The notes: generated by a model not told the origin, from the sequence alone. A DNA stretch of 64,000 bases from Saccharospirillaceae bacterium (GCA_022448365.1 JAKVCS010000003.1:744001-808000), one strand, 5' to 3'; shown: positions 27,820 to 36,920, numbered from the stretch's first letter. Numbers and translations: made by a program.

Positions 27820-27851
27820 ACAACTTGATAAAACACTCTGTGTTTTAACGT

Positions 27852-27927
27852 TCCCCGATAGCTCAGTCGGTAGAGCAGTAGACTGTTAATCTATTGGTCG
27901 CTGGTTCAAGTCCAGCTCGGGGAGCCA
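27852..27927 (+). tRNA. tRNA-Asn (anticodon GTT), copy 2
   Basis: Identical over its full 76 bases to the first Asn tRNA, including CCA. Only the immediate flanks differ. It is the third gene in the Asn-Pro-Asn cluster. Confidence 0.97.
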
Positions 27928-28051
27928 CTTTATTTCCAGTGCATGCCTAGCACACATCAGATCCTTAGCAGACACTCTTAACATTTCCGTCTTTTAATCT
28001 TAATACTTTTCCATTAAAACTACGGTTTTATTTGCCATTGAGAATCCGCTC

Positions 28052-28282
28052 GTGCATTCCGTAGCAAAAATAATTCAGTATCCACTACTCTGCCCCGTTT
28101 GTGATCGTAATACATCAACGGCAGCCGCTGTGCTACTCAAAGAAAAACAACTCCAGTGTCGTCACTGCGGTGAAACTATGAAACTCGGGGAGAACCAGCT
28201 AAACAGTCTGAGGCGCACACTGACAGATATGGAGAGCGCAATGCGTGAAGCAACGGCAGCAGCAAAATCGGAGGAAGCCTGA
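28052..28282 (+). CDS. Small zinc-ribbon protein
   Basis: A 76-residue protein starting at GTG. Two Cys pairs, LLCPVCD (Cys14, Cys17) and LQCRHCGE (Cys36, Cys39), form a likely zinc ribbon. A helical, acidic C-terminal half follows (LRRTLTDMESAMREATAAA). No family name was recognised. A regulatory or scaffold role is possible, but there is no specific evidence. The gene is convergent with the FKBP isomerase gene. Confidence 0.65.
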   Translation: MHSVAKIIQYPLLCPVCDRNTSTAAAVLLKEKQLQCRHCGETMKLGENQLNSLRRTLTDMESAMREATAAAKSEEA

Positions 28283-28291
28283 AAGCAGGCA

Positions 28292-28323
28292 CAAAAAAAC
28301 CGCTGCGCGGTAACGCAACGGCT
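28292..28323 (-). terminator. Terminator of the FKBP isomerase gene
   Basis: Read on the minus strand, a CCGTTGCG...CGCAGCGG hairpin with one mismatch is followed by seven T. It lies about 20 bases past the isomerase stop codon. Confidence 0.65.
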
Positions 28324-28341
28324 CTTTCAAATCGGTTGGAA

Positions 28342-29040
28342 TTAACCGTTATCAACGATTTCCAACAACTCGACTTCAAATACCAGCGGAGAGTTAGCTG
28401 GTATTTTAGGGCTAGGGCTGCGTGCGCCGTAAGCAAGATCGGCAGGGATGGCCAACTTCCACTTATCACCCACTTCCATCATTTGTAACGCTTCGATCCA
28501 GCCTTTGATCACACCATTTACCGGAAATTGAGCAGGCTCACCGCGCTCTACAGAACTATCGAATACCGTGCCATCTGCCAGAGTACCATGGTAGTGAACA
28601 CGCACAGTGTCTGTTGCTGCAGGCTTCTGCTGATCGCCTTCACCCGATGCCAGCACTTCATACTGTAAACCGGACTCAGTGACCTCTACGCCTTCACGCT
28701 TAGCGTTCTCAGAAAGAAACTCCTCACCCGCTTTGGCGGCAGCATCGTTAAGAGCATCCTGAACACGCTGCTGCTCTTCACGGATTTTGGTAAATGCGGC
28801 TTCAATTACAGAGTCGTCAATACGCTGCTCTGCCTGGCTTAATGCATCCTTAATACCGGCGGCAATTGCTTCCGGGTTCATCTCAACTTCTTCACGAGAC
28901 AGCTGACGACCAATGTTCAGACCCACACCATAGCTTGCCTGATCAATATGGTTCTCTAACTTCACTTTTTCCTCCTGACCACAACCGGTCAATAACAGCG
29001 CACCCATCATTACCGCGGGAGCAAACTTCATTAATTTCAT
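28342..29040 (-). CDS. FKBP-type peptidyl-prolyl isomerase, lipoprotein (Mip/FkpA-like)
   Basis: A 232-residue protein with a lipoprotein signal (lipobox LLTGC), an N-terminal helical dimerisation domain (about 25-120, SYGVGLNIGRQLSREE) and a C-terminal FKBP domain. The FKBP domain shows VRVHYHGTLADGTVFDSS, FPVNGVIKGWIEALQMM and IPADLAYG. This is the Mip/FkpA/FklB architecture; the lipid anchor places it in the periplasm. The ATG at 29040 is chosen because AAGGA precedes it by eight bases; another Met lies 15 bases upstream. Confidence 0.92.
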   Translation of the reverse strand: MKLMKFAPAVMMGALLLTGCGQEEKVKLENHIDQASYGVGLNIGRQLSREEVEMNPEAIAAGIKDALSQAEQRIDDSVIEAAFTKIREEQQRVQDALNDAAAKAGEEFLSENAKREGVEVTESGLQYEVLASGEGDQQKPAATDTVRVHYHGTLADGTVFDSSVERGEPAQFPVNGVIKGWIEALQMMEVGDKWKLAIPADLAYGARSPSPKIPANSPLVFEVELLEIVDNG

Positions 29041-29219
29041 GGGGGGTTCCTTCACATGATTTTTTATAAAGCCTGTACCCTACTACAAGCCCTATATAAT
29101 TCCTATGAAAGAAGGGTAAAAGAACGCCAAGTTTCAAGCATTAGCGTTAACAACAAAATAAGGCGATTAATATCAATGATTGCGTTGAAAAGTGGCCTAC
29201 GTGGCAACGGTGCCAGGCT

Positions 29220-29423
29220 TCAACAGGCGTAGTTTCCATCTCTGGCACGATTTTCACATTCGCGCTTGAGATTCTTGCACACCTGAATTTCCGGCGCAGA
29301 CAGTCCGGCGCTCATACGACACTTGGCGTGACGCTGTCGCAGTTCCTTGTCGGACAAATAGCTCATGCCGGTACTGTCGCAAGCTGTCAGAAATAACAGC
29401 GATAAACACAGCAGATATTTCAC
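29220..29423 (-). CDS. Small Cys-rich lipoprotein
   Basis: A 67-residue product with a lipoprotein signal (LLFLTAC, lipid Cys15) and four more Cys in the short mature part (Cys35, Cys49, Cys56, Cys67), which could form two disulfides. The residue after the lipid Cys is Asp, which suggests inner-membrane retention by the E. coli rule. No family was recognised. Ribosome binding is plausible (AGGTGAT ahead of the ATG). Confidence 0.7.
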   Translation of the reverse strand: MKYLLCLSLLFLTACDSTGMSYLSDKELRQRHAKCRMSAGLSAPEIQVCKNLKRECENRARDGNYAC

Positions 29424-29602
29424 TCGATCACCTGTAAAACGTTATCGCGCTTAGAGTCGCATAGCGTCTCAGTTTTGTCCATATCAACCACTTACCGCAT
29501 GAAAACCGTGCATAGTTCACGTATTGATAAAGAAACGTCGTTATAATAGCGCGCTTAAACCATTACCCTTCCAATTCTAAGATCATAAACAGAGGTAAAA
29601 CC

Positions 29603-30436
29603 ATGTCTCGCATTGCGCTTATGATGACTGCCATCGCCTTAATCAGCGCCTGCAGCGGCCCTTCGAATGAAGAATTACGCCGTATGCAATTACTGGAAGC
29701 ACAGCGTGCGGAAGTAGCTGCCCGCCAAGCTCAGCTGGAAGCAGAACGCCGTCAACAGCGATACAAAAACCGACAAGCCAGTGCTCGCAATGCCAGCCAA
29801 AACAATACACAACTGTCGGATCAGCAGGTGCAACATGTCTTTTCAGATACCCCTGAGACATCTTTGTCGTCAGATGAGATTTACTATCTGACCTACGATC
29901 TGCAGCCTGCTAAATACAATTACAACAGCTCTAAACAAAGCTTCACCCTGGTAGGTATGAGGAATCTTCCCAACAGTGCAGTATACAGCCCATTATTTCC
30001 CGATGAGTCTGCCCTTTACCAACCGGGTCAGAAGGCCAAGTCTGTATTGGAATTTGCACTGAAAGAGGAAACAGAACGTAATCGCCTGGGTAAACAGGTA
30101 TTGAAAGATAAGGGGCAACGCTGGGTTGCCGCCAGTCTGAATTTTAAAAACGACCAGCAACTGATCAGCGAAAACCCGACATGGTTTTGGGAAAAAGGAT
30201 TATTCCACGATATTTCCTGGAAGGTCGCTCCTGAAGTCAGCTATCCGCACACCGCCAAACGCGACCTGAAAATACAGTTAGGCTTTCGCTTGTGCCTGAT
30301 GAAGGACCGCTGCTATCTGGACTCAACCTATCGCCAGCATCCAACTCATGCAGTAAGAGCGGAAGTTCTGTCCGCTGTTGTCATCAATCAACAGAGCGGT
30401 GAAATCCTCGCCGAGTTTATTAACGACAAACAATAA
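29603..30436 (+). CDS. Uncharacterised coiled-coil lipoprotein
   Basis: A 277-residue protein with lipobox ISAC (Cys17), a long Glu/Arg/Gln-rich helix at about residues 21-60 (EELRRMQLLEAQRAEVAARQ), a low-complexity linker, and a globular C-terminal domain from about residue 85. The C-terminal domain has strands LYYLTYDL-like and WVAASLNFKN and two Cys in CLMKDRCYLD. No family was recognised. AGAGGTAAA precedes the ATG. Envelope localisation is inferred from the signal. Confidence 0.75.
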   Translation: MSRIALMMTAIALISACSGPSNEELRRMQLLEAQRAEVAARQAQLEAERRQQRYKNRQASARNASQNNTQLSDQQVQHVFSDTPETSLSSDEIYYLTYDLQPAKYNYNSSKQSFTLVGMRNLPNSAVYSPLFPDESALYQPGQKAKSVLEFALKEETERNRLGKQVLKDKGQRWVAASLNFKNDQQLISENPTWFWEKGLFHDISWKVAPEVSYPHTAKRDLKIQLGFRLCLMKDRCYLDSTYRQHPTHAVRAEVLSAVVINQQSGEILAEFINDKQ

Positions 30437-30478
30437 ACGCACAGCTGGGCGCATCATCATAAACCGTCCGGCACAGGG

Positions 30479-31261
30479 TTATTTTTCCCGCTCTTTATTA
30501 GCAACAGGCTTTATTAAAGAGCGGCGATACAGCTCTTTGTCGTCTTGAAACAGCTTATCTCCCACCCCTTCTACTTTCTTCATTGCCTGAAGTGAGTTTG
30601 ATAAAAATTCACGTTCGTACAGCACACCAACAACCGCTGCGGCCGCAACCATAAAGACCCAGGGACTGATAAACCAGGTTAACAACGCCAGTGAAAAGTA
30701 GAAAGCGCGCAACCCATAGTTATAACTGTGGCTGGCCTGATCAATAATCTTAGCTCCGTAGATTGCAAAACTGCGTTTTTCATTAGCCGTTACGGTATCG
30801 TCATCCGGTAAGGGAGCGGCTCCGACTAATACGGAGGCAAATCCAAACTGACGCATGGACCAGGTAAATGTGAAAAATGCGTAAATAAATACAAAGATCA
30901 GGGTGACCATTTTCAGTTCGATCGACAGAATAGAATCTGGCGTGGCAAAGGTAATTTCAGCCAAAACATATTGCAACTTATCCAGGGCGGTTAAAGCAGC
31001 CAGCAAACCTGCGAGTATCAGTACGCAGGAGGACGCAAAAAAAGTGACGTTGCGTTCGAGATTTGCCAGCAGCGCCGCGTCCCCCACTCTGATTTCACGC
31101 TGCAATAATCGTCTCATCCAGTTAATCCGGTGGACGTGTAAAACCGATGACAAAGAAGCCACCTTCTTGGCCATGCTTTTAGCAAATAAAGAGTAAGCAA
31201 CCCAACAAAACAGAAACCAGACCAGGCTTATAAGATTTACGACGCCGATATCATCTAACAT
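30479..31261 (-). CDS. DUF599 family membrane protein
   Basis: A 260-residue protein with four or so transmembrane helices. DUF599 features include the N-terminal helix with FLFCWVAYSLFAK, the RINWMRRLLQREIRVGDA segment, LERNVTFFASSCVLILAGLLA and the late SHSYNYGLRAFYFSLALLTW. The family is widespread in Proteobacteria and has no established function. It is convergent with the preceding lipoprotein gene. Confidence 0.85.
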   Translation of the reverse strand: MLDDIGVVNLISLVWFLFCWVAYSLFAKSMAKKVASLSSVLHVHRINWMRRLLQREIRVGDAALLANLERNVTFFASSCVLILAGLLAALTALDKLQYVLAEITFATPDSILSIELKMVTLIFVFIYAFFTFTWSMRQFGFASVLVGAAPLPDDDTVTANEKRSFAIYGAKIIDQASHSYNYGLRAFYFSLALLTWFISPWVFMVAAAAVVGVLYEREFLSNSLQAMKKVEGVGDKLFQDDKELYRRSLIKPVANKEREK

Positions 31262-31462
31262 GTGCTTTCCCGAAAATTATCACAACCACCATACAGCTAC
31301 CCAGAGTATAGCCAGAAGCTCAGTTAACCAATACGCAAGAAATTAAAAATACCAGAGCGAATAGCAAAACTACCATTGACGTCCGTCTGACTTTGAAGAA
31401 AATAATGCATGAGTGAAAGTAACCTGACACTCACTAACCATATTAAAGTACGGGACAACGTT

Positions 31463-31678
31463 ATGGGACAACACCAAAAGAGCAGCCCACCAGAGGGCAA
31501 AAATAAGGCGCATAAGCGTAATCCAGTGGCCCAGGCTAACATTATGCGTAAAGGCGGCGTTCATCAAATCAGTAACAAAGCCAAACGCGTGAAAGATAAA
31601 AACCGGTTAAAGCACCAACTACGCGAGCGGGCAGACCGCTCGTGTTACCACTTCCCCATCCAGCTACAAGCTGCCTGA
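31463..31678 (+). CDS. Small basic protein of unknown function
   Basis: A 71-residue, Lys/Arg/His-rich product beginning MGQHQKSSPPEGKNKAHKRN, followed by PVAQANIMRKGGVHQISN and KAKRVKDKNRLKHQLRE. The composition suggests nucleic-acid or ribosome binding. The NPVA...KKG-type arrangement weakly recalls small DUF7230-like proteins, but this is uncertain. The ATG at 31463 is favoured because the basic, conserved-looking part begins there; an in-frame Met at 31409 would add a poorly conserved 18 residues. Confidence 0.55.
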   Translation: MGQHQKSSPPEGKNKAHKRNPVAQANIMRKGGVHQISNKAKRVKDKNRLKHQLRERADRSCYHFPIQLQAA

Positions 31679-31686
31679 GACAATAC

Positions 31687-32226
31687 CTAATCGGTTAACT
31701 GCTGAAGCAGTGAAACCAACCGATCAATCCTCACATCTGACAATTGCCGATAATCAAAATACGGACATACAATCAAACGTTGCTGGTGATGCACCGCAAA
31801 ATAATCATCCAGCCATTCAATATCCGATGGTAGCCTGCCTTGTTGTATCAGCTCATTGGCATAGCCCTTCCCCATAACCAAACCAATACCCTTATCCGGA
31901 TATTGCTTCACTTCTGCTACGCGATTCGGCATCGAGAAAAGCAAACAGTGGTCACAACCCGGCTGCAACAACTGTTGATCTCGCAAGTCGCGCCAGTCAG
32001 ACAAACCCTGACTGTTCAGCTTAAATAACAGCTTGGCAAAAACGTTAAAGATTTTCCGCCAGTGATTACCCGTTTCATCGGCAACACGCTTAACTTCACC
32101 GGGCACCAGATATTCGCACGTGTGTAATTGCTGATATTTATTCGACGGAGGCCGGTTAGCAATGTAGACCCGCACGTTACCACTGGGATTTCCAAGACCG
32201 ACAATATCAGCGGCATTTTCAGGCAA
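31687..32226 (-). CDS. Uncharacterised protein (DUF6942-like)
   Basis: About 179 residues. A conserved-looking core reads VRVYIANRPPSNKYQQL, LVPGEVKRVADETGNHWRKI and FNVFAKLLFKLN, followed by a C-terminal part with CDHCLLFSMPNRVAEVKQ and an IVCPYFDYRQL strand. This matches my memory of DUF6942, a gammaproteobacterial family of unknown function, with moderate confidence. A TTG start at 32226 preceded by GGGAG is proposed; it overlaps the GreA/B-like gene by eight bases, indicating translational coupling. No ATG fits. Confidence 0.65.
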   Translation of the reverse strand: MPENAADIVGLGNPSGNVRVYIANRPPSNKYQQLHTCEYLVPGEVKRVADETGNHWRKIFNVFAKLLFKLNSQGLSDWRDLRDQQLLQPGCDHCLLFSMPNRVAEVKQYPDKGIGLVMGKGYANELIQQGRLPSDIEWLDDYFAVHHQQRLIVCPYFDYRQLSDVRIDRLVSLLQQLTD

Positions 32227-32704
32227 GACTGACGATCTCCCAATATACCTGAGCTCCGGGCTTGTTTTGGCCCAAGATGATTTCATCTCCTTCTGATAAC
32301 CCGACTAATTGTTTAGCCAGAGGGGCATCCGGACTGACCACCAGAATCGTTTTCTCCTGATACGCTATTGAACGACCTCCCTTTGGGGTTATCCATATGA
32401 TTTTTTCGTCATTATTATTGGCAACGACAACCAAAGCCCCCAATGCGATCACATCGTCTTCAGAAAATTCCGGCATTGGCCACTTGGCCAGCACAATACG
32501 CTCTTCCTGCAGCTGCAAAATACGCTCAGACTGACCATGAGCCAGATACGCAGCTTCAAGACTGAGTGTGTCATATTGGTTTTCCGGCTGATTATCTTCA
32601 TGGGAAGCCGTCTCTTGTGCTTGCTGAGCAGCAGCAAGAGCCGCCTCTATCTCCTGATCCAGACTGGCTAATAAAATGGTTCTTAATTGATTCTTATCGA
32701 GCAT
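32219..32704 (-). CDS. GreA/GreB-family-like protein
   Basis: A 161-residue protein. The N-terminal helical hairpin includes ENQYDTLSLEAAYLAHGQSE, the Gre-like coiled-coil signature. A C-terminal FKBP-like Gre domain follows from about residue 85 (VIALGALVVVANNNDEK, ILVVSPDAPLAKQLVGLSEG, DEIIL). Classical GreA and GreB rescue backtracked RNA polymerase through two acidic residues at the hairpin tip. This divergent branch, common in Pseudomonas and relatives, is less well characterised. It is co-oriented and overlapping with the DUF6942-like gene. Confidence 0.75.
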   Translation of the reverse strand: MLDKNQLRTILLASLDQEIEAALAAAQQAQETASHEDNQPENQYDTLSLEAAYLAHGQSERILQLQEERIVLAKWPMPEFSEDDVIALGALVVVANNNDEKIIWITPKGGRSIAYQEKTILVVSPDAPLAKQLVGLSEGDEIILGQNKPGAQVYWEIVSLA

Positions 32705-32872
32705 ACTGTCGCCGTAGCATCGAGCGGTTAATGGTCAGTCGATATTGTATCAGGACTGATCATTCCGGTAGTCGCAATTTAGCCGAAACTTTTCACCACA
32801 GACACACCACATCGCCGTTATAATCGCCGCCGTTACAATCAACATCGCTATCGAAAAATATCAGGGAAAGAA

Positions 32873-33775
32873 ATGCCTGCTTATACCTTTACCCGACTGG
32901 TGCAACGCGACCAGCTGGAATGCCTGGAAATTCACCACCCATTCTTTGATGCCGAGCTGTTGCTGCAAGGCGGGCAATTAATTCATTTTAAACCACACGA
33001 CTCAGCTGAAAGCTGGGTATGGCTGAGTGATAATGCGGAATACACAGCAACCAAATCGTTGCGTGGCGGCATTCCGGTTTGTTGGCCATGGTTTGGTGAT
33101 GCAGACAAAAATCCAGCGACGGTCCGCCAGCATATACCTCAGTCAGAAAAGGCAGCGGCTCACGGCTTTGCCCGAAATGAAATCTGGCAACTGGAGAGTG
33201 TCGTGGAAACCTGCCATCAGGTTACGGTGACCTTGTCTTTTACGGCAGAAGATCGTGCAGATTGGCAGGGAAAAGCCAGACTAACGGCGGAGTTTATTTT
33301 TACAGCGTACCAGTGCGAGCTGTCTCTGTGTACAACTAATCTTGATAGCACAGCGCTGAATTTCAGTCAGGCATTACACACCTATTTGCCAACGGCGGAC
33401 ATCACCCAAAGCCGGATTTATGGACTGACTGCCGCCCGGTTTGCCAACGCGCTGATCAAAAACAATGGCCAGTGGCGCGAGTCGCGACAGTCTGGCGCTG
33501 TGGGCTTTTCCGAAGAAACCGACCGTGTGTACTTTCCCGCAACGCAGCGATTGCAGCTTCAGACACCGAAGCACCACACCTTGCTACTTTCACAAGGCAG
33601 CAACTCCTGTATTGTGTGGAACCCATGGATCAATAAGTCGAAGCGACTCAGTCAATTTAATGATCAGGCTTATCAGCATATGCTGTGTATTGAAACAGCC
33701 AACGTAATGACCGATAGCATTTCATTGGCGCCCGGAGAGCAACACACCCTGACCGTCAACATCCGTCGATCGTAG
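32873..33775 (+). CDS. D-hexose-6-phosphate mutarotase (YeaD family)
   Basis: A 300-residue aldose-1-epimerase-fold enzyme interconverting anomers of glucose-6-phosphate. Typical segments are SLRGGIPVCWPWFG (substrate site), KAAAHGFARNEIWQLE with the catalytic His, ALHTYLPTADI with the second His, and VWNPWINKSKRL near the end. A ribosome binding site (AGGGAAAG) precedes the ATG. The gene is monogenic and separate from the zwf operon, although its substrate is the input of that pathway. Confidence 0.88.
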   Translation: MPAYTFTRLVQRDQLECLEIHHPFFDAELLLQGGQLIHFKPHDSAESWVWLSDNAEYTATKSLRGGIPVCWPWFGDADKNPATVRQHIPQSEKAAAHGFARNEIWQLESVVETCHQVTVTLSFTAEDRADWQGKARLTAEFIFTAYQCELSLCTTNLDSTALNFSQALHTYLPTADITQSRIYGLTAARFANALIKNNGQWRESRQSGAVGFSEETDRVYFPATQRLQLQTPKHHTLLLSQGSNSCIVWNPWINKSKRLSQFNDQAYQHMLCIETANVMTDSISLAPGEQHTLTVNIRRS

Positions 33776-33776
33776 A

Positions 33777-33800
33777 AAACGCTGCAACCGCAGCGTTTCT
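33777..33800 (+). terminator. Probable terminator after the mutarotase gene
   Basis: A perfect eight-base stem (aaacgctg/cagcgttt) with a six-base loop directly after the stop codon; the T tract is short (TTTCT). Confidence 0.5.
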
Positions 33801-33867
33801 ATCGGTTGAAACTCATTAATGTCTCAGAGCCACATGCCCAGGAAACAGCAACTCACAGTAATACAGG

Positions 33868-34269
33868 TCAGGCAGCACGTTCTTTGCGCTGATGCAGGAA
33901 CTGTGCAGTTGCTTTATCCCTGGCGTTAAGATGCATGATAAACCACTGTGGCAAAGTTTCTTCAACAAACTCCAGCGCGGCTTCATCATCCTGTGTTTTT
34001 TCGTAGTATTCCATCTGATCACGAATCAGCTGCAACACTCGTTCATGCTCCTGCTGATGTGTCCGATAATTTGGACAATGATTCGCCAGTATTTCCGCCT
34101 CCTCCTGGGAGAAGTGCGCAACACAATGTTTGTAAAGCTTATCCAGGTGCGCACAAAACTCACCCCCCATAAGAAGCTCCTGTTCGGCGTTATTCAACAG
34201 TCGAACAAACTCTTCATGCGCCTGATTCATACCTTCGTGAGCAACCTGCGGATAATCATGGAACTCCAT
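33868..34269 (-). CDS. Bacteriohemerythrin-like protein
   Basis: A 133-residue four-helix hemerythrin domain. The metal-binding pattern is present: HEGMNQAHEEF (His11, His18), HCVAHFSQEEAEI, HQQEHERVL, and the final WFIMHLNARDKATA with His and Asp. The di-iron centre binds O2 and such proteins can carry or sense oxygen. There is no membrane segment or fused signalling domain, so it is a stand-alone cytoplasmic protein. An AGGTCAG-type site precedes the ATG. Confidence 0.9.
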   Translation of the reverse strand: MEFHDYPQVAHEGMNQAHEEFVRLLNNAEQELLMGGEFCAHLDKLYKHCVAHFSQEEAEILANHCPNYRTHQQEHERVLQLIRDQMEYYEKTQDDEAALEFVEETLPQWFIMHLNARDKATAQFLHQRKERAA

Positions 34270-34453
34270 ACTGACCTCCCATGCGATGGAACTCCACCAC
34301 AGCTAAACAACAGCAACAATTTAGTAATGATCTAAAGCACGATCACGAGACCAGCATAAACATATCAGAAAGGCGTTCATTGACCCTTATCAATCCGTAG
34401 GGTCACGTCGTAAAAGTCAGCTTGTTTATCAACATGGCGGACTAGTCAGCCCG

Positions 34454-35392
34454 TCACTGGCACTGCTGTGCAACGTCAACAATGGTACGACGCAGCCAAC
34501 GGTGTGCCTGATGATGCTGCAGCAGCGGTGACCAGGCCATTTTCAGTTCAAATGGGGGGATTGGAAAAGGTGGTTCTTTTACTTGAAGCGTGCTGGATGC
34601 CGCCTGCATTTCTGCAACACGACGCGGCAAGGTGGCAACCAGATCATTGTTGTGTGCTAACAACGCCGGCATTTGGTAATGACGGGTGAATACTGAAATT
34701 TTCCGTTTATGACCCAGCTTCGACAGGGCATTATCGACCCAGCCCAGACGTACGACTTTCTCTGGGTCAATCCCGACACCGGCACCCATACCGGTTTTGC
34801 TCACCCAGATGTGTTTGCTGGTTAAATAAGCATCGAGATCAAACGCGTTTACCAGGGGATGATTTGGGTTAATCAGACAAACAAAGTCGTCCTGCCACAA
34901 GGTCATCTGATGAAAAGACTGCGGCATGTCGTCAAAGCGGTTTATTGCCATATCCACTTTACCCGCTTCCACATCTTTAAACGTTACATCAGAGGGAGTC
35001 AGTACATCGAGAATCACATCCGGGGCATCATTGCGTAAACGCTTAACCAGTTCGGGAACCAGAGTTGATTCCGCATAATCACTGACCATGATTCGAAATA
35101 CACGGTGACTGATTTTCGCGTCAAAATCTTCCAATGGCTGCAACGCGGCTTCAAGCTCCCCCAAAGCCTTGCGGATCATCGGTTGCAGCTCCTGTGCCCT
35201 CTCAGTGGGGGTCATGCCATCAGAGGTACGAACCAGGATCGGGTCAGAAAACAACTCTCGCAGCCGACGCAGGCCATTACTCATGGCCGGTTGCGTAATA
35301 CCCAGCTGTTGCGCTGCCTTAGTAACGCTACCCTCACGCAGCAGAACATCCAGATACACCAACAAATTAAGATCAATTCGATCCAGGTTCAC
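34454..35392 (-). CDS. LysR family transcriptional regulator
   Basis: A 312-residue regulator with an N-terminal winged helix-turn-helix (DLNLLVYLDVLLREGSVTKA followed by AQQLGITQPAMSNGLRRLRE) and a C-terminal periplasmic-binding-protein-like effector domain. The sequence is nearest the NodD/LeuO/NahR-like branch by the DLNLL start. No divergently oriented target gene is adjacent, so its regulon is unknown. The coinducer is unknown. Confidence 0.9.
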   Translation of the reverse strand: MNLDRIDLNLLVYLDVLLREGSVTKAAQQLGITQPAMSNGLRRLRELFSDPILVRTSDGMTPTERAQELQPMIRKALGELEAALQPLEDFDAKISHRVFRIMVSDYAESTLVPELVKRLRNDAPDVILDVLTPSDVTFKDVEAGKVDMAINRFDDMPQSFHQMTLWQDDFVCLINPNHPLVNAFDLDAYLTSKHIWVSKTGMGAGVGIDPEKVVRLGWVDNALSKLGHKRKISVFTRHYQMPALLAHNNDLVATLPRRVAEMQAASSTLQVKEPPFPIPPFELKMAWSPLLQHHQAHRWLRRTIVDVAQQCQ

Positions 35393-35513
35393 AGGAAACC
35401 CTCAATACACGGAAAGCCGTATTGTCGCAGGATTATCAGTATTCACCAAGTCTATTATCCGAAGCTTTGGTATAAATGCTGTGATTGACCAACCACGACT
35501 GGTGGTGTGTATC

Positions 35514-35933
35514 TCAACCGCCGGATTTTTTTACGGTAAAGCCACGCCGGATCAATTCAGACACCAATAGATCGCGATGCTCCCCCTGAATTTCTATCAC
35601 GCCATCTTTTAACGCACCGCCAACACCACACTTTTTTTTCAGTTCTTTAGCCAGTGTTTTCAGCTCGGCACCTGTCAGAGGAACGCCCGCCACCAGGGTC
35701 ACCACCTTACCACCCCGCCCTTTAGATTCGCGGCTAACCCGCACAATACCGTCGCCTTGGGGTGATGTTTCATCAGAACAGGTGCAGGTATTTTTAGCAT
35801 TGCCACACCCCGGACAGGTGCGACCAACTTCGGTTGAATACACCGACCCACTGTTATTGGATTCCGTCTTTGCGGAACCCAGCCCACCAGCCAGAAGAGC
35901 GGATAAATCGACCGGTTTATTATCTTTTGCCAT
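35514..35933 (-). CDS. yciH: SUI1/eIF1-like translation factor (YciH family)
   Basis: A 139-residue protein. The C-terminal SUI1 domain (about residues 60-139) reads GIVRVSRESKGRGGKVVTLV, then LAKELKKKCGVGGALKDGVI and EIQGEHRDLLVSELIRRGF, as in E. coli YciH. The N-terminal part carries RTCPGCGNAKNTCTC, a Cys cluster able to bind zinc, found in pseudomonad-type members but absent from the enteric protein. YciH-like proteins discriminate against poor initiation complexes. The ATG at 35933 (MAKDNK) is chosen by homology; the frame is open further upstream. Confidence 0.88.
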   Translation of the reverse strand: MAKDNKPVDLSALLAGGLGSAKTESNNSGSVYSTEVGRTCPGCGNAKNTCTCSDETSPQGDGIVRVSRESKGRGGKVVTLVAGVPLTGAELKTLAKELKKKCGVGGALKDGVIEIQGEHRDLLVSELIRRGFTVKKSGG

Positions 35934-36101
35934 AACTAAAGAATTTGTTAATAGATTCGGCGCCGACGTTAACCGATTCGGGTGTCGTTCGGCAACTTCT
36001 GACCAGTCGTATGCGGTGGATAACCCAGCAATCCTTTTCACGGAATAAAGGCCCAGTGATGGTTTTTCTCTGTTACCTACATCGAGACACCCACCTCCGT
36101 A

Positions 36102-36797
36102 TCATGACGATGTTTTTTCGCTGCTGATTTCAGTATCTTCAGGCTTCCAGTACAGGGTATTCAGCAATACATCAAATACCGGCAATGTTATGTTGAAGTT
36201 TTTCCCGGCCATCCGACTGCGGTCGTGATGCAGCAAATGCAACCGCCGCAAGTGTTTCCAACCGGGTGTTCTTTCAACGAAAGACCCCTTCGGAAGGTGG
36301 TAACTGAAATGCATCACCTCGTACAGCAGGTAACCAAAAATACCCGATGCTGCATACAAATAAGCGATATTGTGCTGATCGAAGTACACCAGTAATCCGC
36401 CCAAAGGGATGATTAAGCCAATAAGAAACGCAAAGATCAGATACGCTGGAAACAACACCACTCGCCAATCACGAACCGATTCTGCGGGCATCGCAGCGCC
36501 AACAAAAAAGCTATGGTGGTCACCGCTATGACGGGAATAAAACAACCTAGCCAGCCGATTTTTACCTTTTCGGTGACCCATCCAACGATGAGCAGCATAC
36601 TCAGCAAAGTTAACCGCAATAAGAGTCAATGGCACCACCAGCAGCTCCGAAACCTCTGGTGCTGCCACTTGCGACAAGCTGTATGCAATCACGGTGATAC
36701 CAGTGATCGCAACCACCAGCATATGCAGCCAACCATTGTATGAGGGGCTTATATCTGAGCGATAACGCTCTCGAAACTTTTGATAATCAAACGCCAT
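36102..36797 (-). CDS. Sterol desaturase/fatty acid hydroxylase family membrane enzyme
   Basis: A 231-residue membrane protein with about five transmembrane segments and the histidine boxes of the di-iron family: HRWMGH (His70, His75), HSGDHH (His90-95), HFSYH (His163, His167) and HLLHH (His187-191). It should hydroxylate or desaturate a lipid; the substrate is not predictable. It lies divergent from the LysR gene at 36921, which makes it a natural candidate target of that regulator. Confidence 0.88.
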   Translation of the reverse strand: MAFDYQKFRERYRSDISPSYNGWLHMLVVAITGITVIAYSLSQVAAPEVSELLVVPLTLIAVNFAEYAAHRWMGHRKGKNRLARLFYSRHSGDHHSFFVGAAMPAESVRDWRVVLFPAYLIFAFLIGLIIPLGGLLVYFDQHNIAYLYAASGIFGYLLYEVMHFSYHLPKGSFVERTPGWKHLRRLHLLHHDRSRMAGKNFNITLPVFDVLLNTLYWKPEDTEISSEKTSS

Positions 36798-36920
36798 CCG
36801 GGTGACCTCTCGAATACTCGTTATTCTTGTTATTAAATCGTTGTTTCACTTTACCCAGGGGTGACAATCAACTCCAATTTATAATACAAAAGAACATTAT
36901 CACTCTAACCAATAATACCG

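Noticed and set aside
27601-27930. tRNA cluster as an attachment site for an integrated element
   Set aside because: No integrase gene or direct repeat of a tRNA 3' end was seen downstream. The second Asn copy is a full tRNA gene, not an att fragment.
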